Source: Plectosphaerella cucumerina (lineage: Eukaryota; Ascomycota; Sordariomycetes; Glomerellales; Plectosphaerellaceae). Taken from it: a stretch of DNA of 64,000 nucleotides. Positions within the stretch are counted from its first letter, which is position 1. Each line of letters begins with the position of its first letter. Both the position numbers and the translations under genes were made by a program. Below are positions 51,349 through 63,876 of this stretch, piece by piece. The stretch is taken from the NCBI GenBank assembly GCA_020746995.1, contig JAGPXD010000004.1:434001-498000 (forward strand), given 5' to 3'. A model generated the notes under the pieces. The model saw only the letters and a program-made list of their open reading frames with translations. It made no database searches and had not been told where the DNA came from.

Positions 51349-54122
51349 TCACTTGCGGAGCTTCTTCTGCTGCTCCTCAAGGTACTCCTCGTCCGAGGCG
51401 TCCAGGATGTCGTACTCGTCGTCCGTCGTGAAGGCGTTCTCCGAATCGTCCCACTCGGCATCGCCGCAGTCATCAAAGTCGTCGGCCTCCTCGACCTCGT
51501 CCGCAACCACCGCCGACGTCGTCTCCGACTTGACATCGTCCTTGTTCTCCTGGTAGATGCTCGACATGGGCGACTCCTTCTCCAGCTTGGGGAAGATCAT
51601 CTGGCTGTGGTGGGGAGGAGCGCGCTCAGTGGCAGGCTCCGACTCCGTGGGCTCGGCCTTGGGGGCCTCCACAGGCTTGGGGGCCTTGACCTTGACATCG
51701 CACCACAAGCGGTGGCCGAACTTGAGACCGTCGCTGGTCGTCAGGCGCCAGTACGAAATGTGCTTGCCCTCCCGAGCAGGCGTGCGGAGCAGGACCGTGA
51801 AAGCGAACTCCTTGCCAGGAGCAAGGGCCTCGTAGCAGGTGATCGACTCGGATGCCGAGACGAGCTCCGAGATGCCGGCGGGCTGGTTGGGGTCGAGGTG
51901 ACCCATGTAGTCGCCACCGACAAACTTGACAGCGCAGCCAGCGGGCCAGGCAACGTCGCCGTCGTTGCGGAGGTACCACGTCTGCTCAAAGCCGTGGTTG
52001 GGGGGAAGCTCGGTGCCGTCGGCGACAGTGTCACGCACGAAGACGGCAACGAGGTCGCGGGCGGGGGAAACGGGGGCTTCCTTCGTGAGCTCTTCCTCAA
52101 CCTTGACCTCAGCCTCAGGCTCGGCCTTAACCTCGGGCTTCGTCTCAACGACAGGCTCGGGGGCCTTCTCAACGACGGCCTCCTGGACAGGGGGCGACTC
52201 GATGGGCTCCATATCGACAACCGTCTGGACAGTCTGAACCGAGGCCTGGTCCGCAGAGCGGGGCTTGACAGGCGGCTGGCCGCGGTCACCCATCATAGGC
52301 AGGCTGTGGCCATCGCAGCGCTCAGCAATAGTGGCGACGGTGCAGTGACGCACGGGAGTCTTGAACTTAACCATGGGGTGGGTCTTGTTGTGGTTGTTGG
52401 CGGGGCTGGCCTCGCAGTTTGCGCAAAAGTCGGTGTCGTGGCAGATGGTGCACTTGTAGCGGACGCCCTGGATGAAGCCTGACTTCTTGCACAGGGGACC
52501 ATCGCAGCAGATGCCGTAGTGCGTCTGGGCTGGGGTCGACCGAGTGCGCATCTCGTCCAGGGGCTCGTAAAGCGGAGCGAAGCGGTGGCCAGCGTGGACG
52601 AACTTAGCGTTGAGGACACACTCGCCGCAGTAGTCCCAGTCAGGGCAGTCGAGGCACTTGTGGCGGACGCCGGTGATGTACTTATCGCAGCCATCGCAGA
52701 TGGCGTGGTGCATCTGGTTGCGGCCCGAGGGCAGCCTGATCTTGATGTGGTTGGGCACGTAGGAGCCGGCGACGGCGGGGAGGAAGGCGTGCTTGGGGTT
52801 GTGGCCGTGGGCGTCCTTGGAGAAGCACGTCTGGCAGAGGTCAAAGTCCTCACACACGGCGCAGTGCAGGAAGTTGTGCTCGGCAAAGTCGTTGACGCAG
52901 CAGTTGCAGGTGCGCAGGCTGAAGGTGCGGAAGTTGAAGGTGGACGTGTCGACGACGTCGTCGTCGAGCAGCGAGAGCTTGGGCTCGGGGATTGGCTCCT
53001 CCTTCTTGGCCTTGGGCTTGGGGGCGATGGTCTCGGTGGTGCTGGTGACGATCTGACCGTCCTTCAGGACCCTCTTGATGAGCCAGTGGTCGTTGCCGTG
53101 GCAGCTGATGCCCTTGTCGACGCAGCTCTGGCACAGGTCAAAGTCGCCATCGTCGCAGGTCGAGCAGTGGTAGTGGGTGTCGGGGATGTTCTTGTCGCAG
53201 CTGTTGCAGCAGACGGCGTAGCTCAGGGCGTTGGGCAGGCGGGCGGGGAAGAGAGACGAGCCGATGGCGCTGCTGGCAGCCCGGGTGAACCACTCGTCGC
53301 GAGCATCACTGCCGTGGGCGACGGGGATGTCGCGGGGCTGCTGAGTCTGAGACCTCTCGGGCTCGAAGCCGTCAGGGCCGATGTTGTGGCGGTTCATGAG
53401 CGAGGTGAGCAGCGACGTCTCAAAATCGAAGCCGGTGTCGCTGGCCGGCAGGGGAGCCGATGGGTTGTAGGAGGCGGCCCTGGGCTCAGCCGTCCGCAGG
53501 ACGTCGAAGATGGTCGAGCGCTTGTTCTGGGGCTCGGCAGCAGGCTCGGCCTTGGGCGTCGGGAGCGGCTCGGAGGTTTCGGTCTCGTCCTCAACGGAGG
53601 CGGGCTGGGGCGTCGTCCTGGTCTGGAGGAGCGGGCTCTTCTTGGTGACGCGGAGCTTGAGCTTCTGCTTGGCCTTGGCGGCACGGTACAGCTGCTTGTA
53701 GACAGCCTGGTTCTTGTCGTCGAGGGTGATGTAGGCGCCGGCAGAGTCGGAGTACCTCTCGATGAGGACCTCGTCGGCGGGAGAGACGTCGAGAAGCTGG
53801 CGGACCTAACGGAGGAAGCGGTGTGAGCACGATAATGCATGATGGGGAGAGCGAACGTCCCAAGACACCGGGCACAAGGCATGGCATTGTCGTTTAGAAT
53901 ACGAGTTGATGGGATCCAACGGCCAGGTGATGGCGTTCACGGGCTGCTTACCTTGGGCTCTAGAGTGGCGGCACCCATGTCACGCAGGCACAGCTTGTAG
54001 CGGCGGGTGAAGTCCTCATAGTTGACCTTCAAGGTAATAGGCAGGTCATCGAGGTTCGGCCTCGGAGGAGGCTGGGGAGCCGCCTTCTTGACCTTGACGT
54101 TATGCTCGACGTCGGAAGGCAT
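51349..54122 (-). CDS. nbr1: NBR1-type selective autophagy receptor
   Basis: Exon 1, 54122-53952 (57 codons), is joined by a 146-bp intron (GTAAGC..TAG) to exon 2, 53805-51349, giving 875 residues. Exon 1 and the start of exon 2 make a PB1 domain (ITLKVNYEDFTRRYKL, then VRQLLDVSPADEVLIERYSD). Four ZZ zinc fingers follow between about 250 and 560, each with paired CxxC motifs (CNSCDKN, CNCCVND, CDGCDKY, CCDGPLCKK). The NBR1-specific FW domain lies at about 640-755 (FVRDTVADGTELPPN, QTWYLRNDGDVAWP). A disordered acidic tail contains DDEYDIL, a good match to the Atg8-interacting motif (aromatic-x-x-L). No UBA domain is seen, as in other fungal members. It links cargo to the autophagosome or, in fission yeast, to the vacuole. 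Confidence 0.93.
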
Positions 54123-57100
54123 GATGGCGTGCTCTAGGGGAGAGGGGGGGGAAGACGGTGTGTGACCGAGGACCCAACAGCGGCGGTGACGTCGACAGGT
54201 CAATGGCCCGATAAGGCGGTTCCGGGTGGTGGATGGATGTTGATGCGAAAGAGTCGAGTGTTTGGTCGACTCTTTCCTGTGGGCGTATGGGTTTGACGAG
54301 GGGAAGAAAGGTTGGATGGGTCACAACCAGTGTTGGTTTTGTGGTGAGGAAGGAAGGTGCGTTTGAGGAGGAAGAGGATGAACGGGGGAGGTGGAAGGCG
54401 GGAGGCGGGAGGCGGAGAGGGGAAACACTGGAGGAGGGAGCAGGACCAGGTGACGGGACGGACGTGGATTGCGGTCTGCTAGCCCGGTACATGTACTTCC
54501 CAGAGGGCTTTGCCGACGGATTACAAGGCGGCAGGTGCCTGGGATTTGGGGAAAGCTCACGCTAACCAGGCGGCCGACGGGGGGGCGAAGAGCAATAGAG
54601 CTCCACTGGCGCATGTACCCAGGGACGACCGTCTGTGACAGGCCCCCACCCGCCCATTGGCTCGCTCTGAATCGGGCAAGGCGACTTGCGGAGGTGGGGA
54701 GTGTACATCCACCCCGATAACGAACCACTGCAGGCCGTCCGCCCGGGGTCTAACGCGGCTTCTGTGCCTCGAAGCCGACTATTCCGGCCCTTGTCTTGTC
54801 GCCGCCCCCGCCCGGTCCTTCGTCAGAGGGACAGAGGTGAACACAGAAGCACCGGGCGTGTTCGAGTCATGGGGGGTGAGAAAGATGGTTCTCGCCGGGG
54901 AAGCACGCAAACACACACCGAGTCACACGACACAGTCAAGGCAGCTCGAGGGGTTGCGTGGCTGAGGAAACGGAGGGGACGGAGACCTTTGATAAGCAAG
55001 GACGGAACCTCTTCGAACGGATCGAACCGAAGAGGCGAATTATGCTGACTGGACGGCAGACCACAGACGCCCATATCTGTCCAGAACGCACTGGCAAGTT
55101 CACTCGAGTGTACCCGCATCAGGTTGATGCATGACGCGCCCAGGTCCAGGTCCAGCACACAGGAGTTTGAGGCTGTCGAGTCTTGGCCTGTGCTGCTTGT
55201 GCTGGAAGATGCTTGCTTGCTTGCTTGATGCATCCCGCCGGGCGCGAATCCGGGACCGACCCCTGGCGCCCCTCTGGCTGGAATGGATCGTCCACTGTGG
55301 CCTTGCCTTCGCCGCCCCAGGATGAGGCGAAACAGTGACAATCGTCTCATCTAGCGCTATTCTCGACAAACGAAAGCAGCCATCACCCCGATCCCGACCC
55401 CGACCCGGTGGCTGGCTGGCACTCTTGCGGACGCCCATCCCGCGTGGCCGACTTTTACAATGCCAAACCGGAAGAAAGCCACGGGCTGTAAGTGCATCCA
55501 TAGGTGCAGGGTGGACATGATTGTTTGCCTTTTTCTCCCTGCTGCCGAGGGATGATGCACCAGGCGCCGCATGAGCCATGTGGCAGCACCTCAAGCACCA
55601 GCACGCCATCCAGCAAAATAAGCACTCTGCCTGAAACCCAGGTCTGATCTCAGCCCGTTGCACAGAGGGCCGTCCGAAAAAGCAGTCGGGCAGACGGGCT
55701 CGTGCCCGCGGCACAAGTGGACTGAACCGAACGTGACGACGCTGGCAGTCGCCTGGAACAGCCAGCACAACCACTCGTGTCCCCCGGCCGGCATGTCAGC
55801 CGTAGGACTTTCTTGATGACATGATGTCCAGCACGAGCACGAGCATGTGTCCAAGCAACCCACCGCCCAGATGCGGAAATGGCCCCAGCCTCGCCACGGC
55901 GGGACTTCGATCTTTCTCCTGGAAGGATGACGACACGGAAGCCAGCCCAGGCAGAAACCCAGACGCGGCGAACGACTCGGAGTCATGCCCAGTGGCCTGG
56001 ACCGTCGCCTCACGGCAGGCAGCCGATGAATCGTCCACGACCTCCGCCTCGGGCCAATCGCCTCTCCAAACGGGACATCCAGCTCAGAGCCACAGAGCCC
56101 CCAATCACCAACGAACCACATCCCATCCCCCGACACACCCCCTTTCCGTCTCGTCTGCACATCACCCACCGTCACGAGTGCACATCACACATCCAGCTCA
56201 TCCGTCTCAGACGGCCGACACTCATCCAGCCTGACCCATCGTCAAGCCACAGTGACCTCTCTGCCTCCCCTTTCCCAACCTCCCGTCTCCCCTCACGGAG
56301 CCGCCCGAGAACGGCCGAGGAAGAAGCTTAGAAGGCTCCAAGCCTGCCCCTCCGCCGCCGCAATCGTCATCTAGCGCCGCCCCGGGCCCATCTGTACCAA
56401 GGTCGGGCAAAAGGGCAGGACAAAGGCAAAGGCAAACGCCGCTCGGGGCATCGCCCGCCTCAGCCCAAACCCGCCCCGAACTGCTTTCCTCGGGATGACA
56501 TGACATCTCGGGCGTCCTGGGCCTTTCAACCTGAGCCCCGCACTTGCAGAGCTTCCCCCCATCTGTGATCGGCATGCAGCCAGCACGAGCTAAAGAGGGT
56601 AGCTCCGCTCCTCGCCACGCCCGGGATAGCTGCAACACGAAGCATCTGCAGTCCTGCCAGTCAAGCACCTCGGTAGTGCAGGACTTCCACAGGTGACCTC
56701 TCTTGCCTTCTCCGCCGATCACCATTCTGCTTGCAACATTACTTTTTTTCCATTTTCAACCCAGTGGCACCTCTAACCTAGCCTCGCCTACTTCCCATCC
56801 CCAACCCCTTTCCTCCTCAAAATGACAACATCGCGCACCCGCTCCCTCCCATAACCATCCTTCACTCCCTCCAACGTGGCTCGTAACGACGTAGACGCCA
56901 GAGGGCAAAGCCCTCAATGAGATGATCCCAACCAACGCCCGCCGCTCCCAGACGAGTACTGACAAGAAACAAGGGCATCGACAACTGCCCATGACGCCTG
57001 CGTAAGACAAAATCAACGGCTCAAATGCAACAGGGCGGAGGGGAACAATGATATCTTGAGTACGAAGCATGAGATGGAACAAGAATAATCATCGGGGCTG

Positions 57101-57463
57101 TCCTCCGAAAGCCCTCCCGACCCGCCCCTTTTTTCCTCCACAAAAAGCGTGATGAAACCAAAATACACGGGGTTTTCGTTTGGGGAAAAAGCCGCGAGGC
57201 GAGGGCGTTCGCTGGCTCGTCGTGGGCGCCCGCCCCCGTCGCGACGTCAAGGAAGGGCGACAGAAACACCCGCCTGTCTAAGGAGACCCAACTCCCGAAA
57301 CGCGCCGGCCGTAGCTCCTCCCTCCAAAACCCTTATCCAGGGCAGGGTTGTCCGTGTCCGCCAGAGAGAACCATCGATGAAAGAATTAAAGAAGGGGGTA
57401 TTAATAAGAGCGGCTCCCGTCAACAGGCACGTACATGAAGACAGGCTGCCAGTCCCCGCCGAC
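54123..57463. other. Gene-free 3.3-kb stretch
   Basis: The left end is the NBR1 promoter and leader with a strong inverted repeat; the right end is the 3' flank of the Barentsz-like gene. The frames inside (for example 55100-55774 and 55591-56175 minus, 55879-56331 plus) lack domain blocks or splice support, and I found no RNA gene. Confidence 0.45.
54247..54276. repeat. Perfect 11-bp inverted repeat in the NBR1 leader/promoter
   Basis: GAAAGAGTCGA, spacer GTGTTTGG, then TCGACTCTTTC. It lies 125-154 bp upstream of the NBR1 ATG. It would form a stable hairpin if transcribed, or a symmetric protein-binding site. Confidence 0.9.
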
Positions 57464-59723
57464 CTACTGCGGGTAGTACACCATTCCAGGCGCCTGCTGT
57501 GCGTAGTAGAGCCCGTCCGGGCTGGGCGTCACCATGCCCGCCATGCCCGGGACGCCGGCACCGTAGCCCTGCGGGGGCTGCTGGTACCCCTGCTGGTAGC
57601 TGTTCATGGGGTCCATCTGGGATGCGTCGTAGTAGTACACCATGCCGTTGACCTCCTGCTGGAGGACGCTCTGCTGCTGGCCGTATGCACCCTGGTCGCC
57701 CTGAGGCTGAGGGGGGTAGCCCTGGGCCTGATGATGTGCCGCGGGCACGAAGGGCGCAGTCGAAGCAGGTGGGCCCATGTTGCCTCCGTTGTACTGGGGA
57801 GGGTAGTAGTAGCCCTGCTGAGGCGGCGGCATCATGCCGTACGCCTGGCCGTAGTAGCCCTGCGCTTGTTGAGACTGCTGCAGCTGTTGGGGCTGCTGGT
57901 AAGGGCTGGGCTGGAAGGGGGGTGCGTGGATGGCACGCTCTGGAATCTGCGAGGCCGGGGTGCCGGCAGATCGCTGGGTGGCGTATGATGGGCGTCGGGC
58001 GTGTCCGTCGGGTCCGAGACCGTTGGACACTTGCACTGGGACCTGCTGGTGGAAGGCCTGGTCGAACGTCTGCTGGTTCAGCGACGGCGTCTCGATGCCG
58101 GCGACAGAGACTGTCTTCTGGGGCCGAGGCTGATGCATAATCGGCGGCTGGCCACGGTTCTCTTGGAACGCCGGTCTCTGTGCTGAGGGGTGCAGGTGGG
58201 GGGCCGAGTAGTCGTTGCCCGGAGCGTCATACTGCTGGACAGGCATCTCCATACCCATGCCATCGGGGGCCATATGGGGTGGCATATGCTGCATAGGCTG
58301 CATGGGGATGGCCTGCTGCACGGTAGGAGGCAGCCTGACAACGGGGCGAGGGTTGTCCATTGGCATGGGTGCCCGCGAGGCGACGGAGCCGGTGGGCGAG
58401 AAGAGGTAGTCGCGGCCATCGTTGGGAGCAATGGAGGAGCGGCGACTAAGGGCGATACTAGGCGAATAGGCGCTACCGTAGAAGCTGCCGCCGAAGACGC
58501 TGGTGCGGCGAGAGTAGCCCCCGATGGAGCCCAGGCCGGAGCGGGGCTTGCCGCGGGCCCGCTGCTGGTTGGGCCGCATGGCGCGGGGGATGAAGATGAA
58601 GGACCGGTCGACAGCAGGGAAGATGTACTTGGGCGGGTTCTTCGGCAGGGAGATGCGGACGGGCTTGTCGCGCCTCAGGGGTGGGCGGTGGTCGGGAAGC
58701 TTGGTGTACTGCTTGACGGCCATGGCGCCGGCCACGACGGGGCCCTTGCCGACGACGGGCAGGTAGACCCTGACCTGGACCTTACCCAGCTGCCTCTCTG
58801 TCGACATTGTGCGGTTGATGGGTGTGGCGTTCGGGGGGCAGGTCGGGATGTGGCCGGTGCCGTTGGGCAGCCCCTCGTCTTCGGGCATGTGTCGACTCGG
58901 CCGGGGAGGTACGGGTTCGGCGACGGCTTCGTGCATATCGTGCGCCCACTGGCCGCTCGTAAGAGGGTCTGGCGGGCCGTGATAGTGGCTAATGACGTGA
59001 GCCCGGGGTTCGAGGGAGACGGTGTGTGTGGGGGGGGGATTGGATGCAGACGGGAGACTCGACTTACTTGAAGGGTGCATAGGGGCCTCCGATGCCACCG
59101 CCCCGGCCACCTCGGCCGCGACCTCTTCCAAAGGGACGGAAGCCGTTGGCAGCAGGTCCGGGGTGCCGGTGATCGTGCATGAAGAAGGCCCCTCTGTTGG
59201 GCACGAATGCTGGGTCTTCGGCCTTTTTGCGCTTATAATCCTCATGCTCCTTACGCCGACGATCGCCCAGAGGCTCAGCCGCTTGCTTGTTGGCCGAGTT
59301 TGAGCTGACGACCAGCGGTCCCTTGGGTGCTGGCTTGTTGTCTGCACCGGCGCCGGGCTGGTCATCGGGGCGGGCTTGGGTGTTGGCAGCAGACCCGCCA
59401 GCGGACTCTTCGTTTGTAGGACGTGTCGTCATCTTGGCCTGCGTGTCCGTTGATGACTTCTCGATGGAGGCGGTGGCCAGAGGCGGGGCCGGGTGTTTCG
59501 GGGCACCGTTGCCAGTCAACTTTGGTTTTCTGTTCTGTGGCCCGACGGGGGACGCGTCGTCGAGGTTGCTCGTGTCGCTATCGGCATCGTGGTCGTTGTC
59601 GTCGGTGCCAATGGTGCCTTCCGAAAGGGAGTCGTCATCAAGGTCGAGCTGCTCGGGACCTCCCTCCTCATCCTCGACGGTTCTCTTCCGGCCGATCATC
59701 TTCCTGCGCCGAAGGGCAGCCAT
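57464..59723 (-). CDS. Barentsz/CASC3-like (Btz domain) protein
   Basis: Exons 59723-59068 and 58988-57464, joined by a 79-bp intron (GTAAGT..TAG), give 726 residues. The start is the ATG at 59723 in GCAGCCATGG-like context read on the minus strand. After a basic N-terminus (ALRRRKMIGRKR) and an acidic linker comes the Btz/SELOR motif at about 153-190: RRRKEHEDYKRKKAEDPAFV, then NRGAFFMHDHR, followed by an RG-rich patch. The intron falls just after GPYAPF, and exon 2 continues with SGQWAHDMHEAV, the second half of the eIF4AIII-binding region. The C-terminal 350 residues are Gln/Pro/Tyr-rich and prion-like. In animals the family is the CASC3/MLN51 partner of the exon junction complex; the fungal role in mRNA localisation or decay is inferred. 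Confidence 0.85.
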
Positions 59724-62409
59724 GGTCGCGGTGGGCGCTCCTACTCTGAGAAGCAAGACGGGAGCAGAGACCGGGGAGAGGGGGGGTCTTGGCGGCGACA
59801 GGTCGATGGAATCATGCGGTGGATGATGCGGTCGGGTGGGCTGGCGGGCAATGCAAGCAAGGCAGGCAGGCTGAGAAATCCAAAAAGGCAACGGCAGCAG
59901 GAGAGATGATGGAGATGGAGCAGACGTCGTACCGCCCTGCGGCTATCCAAAAAGAAAAGGTCGAGCAAGAGCGAGCGGATTCGAAGGCAATGACGAACGT
60001 TGAAGAGGTGTCGGACGTGGATAGATGGTCGGTCGTTGGGCCGGGTCGATGGGGGGATGACGAGAGTCGGGTTACCGGAGGGAGGAACCGCGATGTGAGG
60101 TGGTGGATAGTGTAGGGTGCGATACGGGGGGGTTCAAGTCACGGTTGGCCTGGGCTGGGCTGGGGTCCCCGTTCAGTCGTGCTTTCCCCTAGACTGCTGC
60201 GAAGGGGGTCCCTGCGTCTAGCGAAAGAGCAGAGGAGGAGGAGAAGGAGAGCGGGCGAGAGTATGCACCGCGCTCTGTTGAAGGGTGGTGGCGGCGGAGG
60301 AGCGAGGATGGAAAGCCACGCTTCGAGGGGTAGGAGGAGTGGTTGGAGGGTGGGTGGTGATGATGATGTATTGAAGCAAAAGAGAAGGCGCGGGAATCTG
60401 GAAGCACAGATTTTCCTCCACCTTGACCTGGCTCCGATCCCTGGGCGACGGGGGAGCAATTGCCAGTGGGGGGGAGACTCGGAGGGCGGGCAGCCACTGG
60501 GTGGGATGGATTTCAGCACTGATGGGCCGACCAGGATCCTTCCGCGGGCGGGCCGGGGCATGAACCACAGTGCCAGGCGGGGGAGCACAATGTTGAGGGC
60601 CGTCGAGGAGACCGCCTGGGCCTTGAGGACGAGGGGGGGGGGGGGGGGGGCGCACTGTGCGTCTGGCCGCAGATTCCAGCGCCTTCGTCCATCATGCCTT
60701 CCCGTCCTCCCTTTATGCCGGCCTGCCTGCCTCCTTCTCTAGTGGCGTCCTCAAACCTCTCCGAGCGCGGCCACTCCTCTTCGCTGATATCTGACTGAGG
60801 TCAAAAGGTGAGAGAAAAGATTGCAGCACAGCAGTGTCCTGACACCAAAAACGCATCAACTGTGCGCAACGGACGCCCGTCGGATCGTGACGGTTGGCCG
60901 GAGTCCGTATCCCACATCCTACTGGTCCACGCCTCCAATTCCAATGACATGCGGGATGAGCTGCGAGACCACGTCTGACACCAGTTCTCACAACCCAAAG
61001 CGATTCGGAGTGAAGCTGCCAGCTGCCGGCCGCTTGTACCCTGAGCCGAACCAGTTCAGTAGCCCGGCATCTAGAACTCCTCTTCATGCATGATCCGGAC
61101 CAGCATCAACTGTCTCCCTTCTATAGTTGTCGAGACTGGAGTCAAGTCCACTCGATGAGTCTCAAGTGGCTCTCAAATGATATGCCATGCATCTGTGACA
61201 TTCTCGGAATATGATTTCAGCCAACACCGTGTGACCCGCAAGGCTGTGCATACCATATTGTAGGAAGCATCTCCAGCCATAATCAACTGGGAAGTCGTAT
61301 GGCCCGAGTGGTATTTATCATGCCACGAGTCCAACTTAAAGTCAACAGGTAATGTCATGATTGTCTGCAAATACCACTTTCGGCCCCTATTAACTTGCTC
61401 AGATTGCAAGAGAACAGTGAAGATTGATGGCTAACAGCTGGAATACGGATGACTTTGCTGAATATGCTATAGTTTTTGAACCCAGGGTAACCGTGTTCAG
61501 GGGTCCCGACAACATGGCAGAGAAGTGCCGCCCTATGTTGCTGAAGTACATGCAACCATCTGGGCAGCAGCCTATGCAAAGCTTCCCAACTTCGACTGTT
61601 GGAAGTGGCTGAGGCTGGACTGGGCCGAGCTTCTACACAACGTGAAGATCACAACCACGCTAGGGTTCAGCTGGGTGCTGGCCAGCTCCGTGCTACCCAA
61701 CATCCGATTTATTCATAGAGCATAGAAACGGCCTAATGCACAGGCGAGGTCTGCTGGGCATCTCTCTCTCTCCGCTCAATACTATCCAGCCTTGTCTGCG
61801 CCGTCACGCAGCATTGCCATTTGCTCATCCGCTCCTCAATGTGTCGAAGGCCATCGAGCAACAGCCCTCCCCTGACTTGATATTGATGAGCCTGCGTCTA
61901 AAACATTCGGCTCATACTGTCAGACCAGGCCAACCAATTGCACAGTTGATGTTGTCGCAGTACCATGGAACCCTTCACTACAGGCAGAACCAGAAGGGTG
62001 CGCTGACTGAGTTCCGGTCGAAGCTCGCTGTTCTACCACATCGTGATCCTCCGCTGGCACACCTGGCCGAGGAAACGTGGAGCTCTGACATGCCCGCCCC
62101 GCCCAGGAGCTCTGCAGGACCCCAAGCTTTGCATTAGAATGCTTCGGATGTAAAGACCTGGCGGGATTAGGCGCCCTCCCCCGCACATGACCTCATTCAC
62201 AAGGAGCGTGGGCCTGCTAGCGACCCTCTCGCCACGGACGTAGTGTGACAGAGAGTTTGTGAGCTTGTTGAGGGCTACGGGTACGTCGGCGAGCCGATAG
62301 GCCAATGTCACGCCAGGCTCAGAGCGAGTCAGACCACAAGCCGTTGGCACCGTGGCTTCAACGTGGGAGCTGTCACGATGACAGGCCGGGTGTTGTCCAT
62401 GACGCCCTC
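59724..62409. other. Gene-free stretch with poly-G and possible relic
   Basis: It includes the promoter of the Barentsz-like gene (59724-60700, with a G18 run) and then 1.6 kb without a supported gene. The part at 61100-61750 looks less GC-rich, with short overlapping frames that might be a decayed gene (see findings). Confidence 0.45.
60633..60650. repeat. Homopolymer G18
   Basis: Eighteen consecutive G, about 920 bp upstream of the Barentsz-like start. It is prone to sequencing-length error and could form a G-quadruplex. Confidence 0.95.
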
Positions 62410-63285
62410 TCAGGGCTGCTTGGGCGGCAGACAAACCTTGCCGTGTATAAACCCCCTGACGCCGTTGCTGATCCAGCACTCCTCGCCGTCGACCAGGCTG
62501 TCTACGTGGACAGCTTCTTCCACGGCCAGGCCACTGATATCTCGTCAGTTTGCTGAGGTAGCTTCATGTTGGTGTACATACTTTTCCAGGGCCCATCGAC
62601 GAGTGGTCCCATCCTGACCACCGCTGCCGCGATCAAGGGAGAAGACAGCGGGAACAGGCGGCGTCACCCACCTGCCGTCTCTCCAGAACCAGGGCGTGGT
62701 GAGACTGCCTTCCATGATAGAGCCGTCGTCCCTGTTGACGAGAAGGACCTCCTTCTTATCTGTGAGGGAGATGCCCAAACGGCCCCTAGCACCGTCGTAC
62801 ATGGCCCGCTTCGTGGTCTTGTAGTGTGTGTACTCGGAACGTGATGTTGGCTCACCATCAGGCAATACCTTGAAGGTATTCTCCTTCAGGGGGCCGCCCT
62901 CAGCTGCCGCAGCATCTGGAGGGGGTAACCGCCGTGGGAATAGGTTCTGAGACGGGACAGCAGGCACCAGGGATGACTCGCAAGCAAGTTGGCCGTCTTG
63001 TGCCACAAGAACCTTGACTCGGAGCGGCGAGCCTTTCTCTGCAGTTGACGAGTCTATAAACTCAGCCAGACGCAACAAGCCGTCGTCCCCTTGAAGAACA
63101 TCCACAGCGGCAGCCCACTTCCAGTGCGTCGCGGCTCTCAGCATGCGGTCCCGGTGATAGTCGAGCATATAAATTGAGGACTTGTTCGTCTTGTTCCATC
63201 CGGCATGGTCAGGGCCATGTTCCGGCGTCCCCTCGAGGGCCTCATCTTTTCGCAGGGAAGTGAACAGCTGAAAGTCGGCACTCAT
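62410..63285 (-). CDS. abz2: Aminodeoxychorismate lyase (PLP class IV)
   Basis: Exons 63285-62582 and 62533-62410, joined across a 48-bp intron (GTATGT..CAG), give 275 residues. The fungal ADC-lyase pattern is clear: FQLFTSLRKD at the start, YMLDYHRDRMLRAATHW, the PLP lysine in EYTHYKTTKR (about Lys156), RAMYDGARGR, and MEGSLTTPWFWRDGRW with GGQDGTTRRWALE. After the splice come SLVDGEECWISNGVRGF and a short end. The enzyme converts aminodeoxychorismate to p-aminobenzoate and pyruvate in folate synthesis (ABZ2 in yeast). An unspliced reading would lose the last 41 residues. It is divergent from TOM70. Confidence 0.92.
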
Positions 63286-63876
63286 CGTGGGCGTTCAGGT
63301 CGTTGCCAGCGTTCATCAGTGACGTCTCCGAGTCCTGGCCAGTGCCCCTCGATTCTTGGATCCCGGCCCACTGAACGCTGCACGCGTTGCCTGAGGCAGC
63401 TGTCGCGTCCTTGGACCGAAGCAACGAGAATCCTGGGAAAAGCCGGGGCGGCCTATTGCCAAAGCGCATTAAGTAAGCCAAGACGGGCCCCGTTTGCAAT
63501 GGATGGCGCGGCGCAATAATTTTTCGCGTGACGACTCGGGACCCGACGGGCCCTGTAGCAAAAAGTGGACGGACCAGACGGAATCCTACCACCTTGGAAA
63601 GCTGCTGATTGATTGGAGGTGCACCGACAGCTACTACCTATCGTACGTCCTCCTGCAACTCCTGCATCATCGATCCAGAGCCCGACACCACAACCACCAT
63701 CGAGGACCGCCTTTGCAGACACGGCCCGATAATCAATTGACATCGCCTTTATCGTTTACCGACCAAAGGACCATCCATCTCGCTCTGCATCTGCACCCGC
63801 ATCCGCATCGCATCCGGTCCATTCCATTTTCCTATCCCACCCAACGACCTTGGCTTTCGCTGCCACCCCGAACGCC
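63286..63876. promoter_or_regulatory. Divergent promoter region (ADC lyase / TOM70)
   Basis: 590 bp between two start codons facing away from each other; the TOM70 side is CT-rich leader. No coding frame is supported. Confidence 0.5.

Noticed and set aside
51082..53826. Two long plus-strand frames (466 and 435 residues)
   Set aside because: They are antisense shadows of NBR1, whose PB1, ZZ and FW domains on the minus strand are unmistakable.
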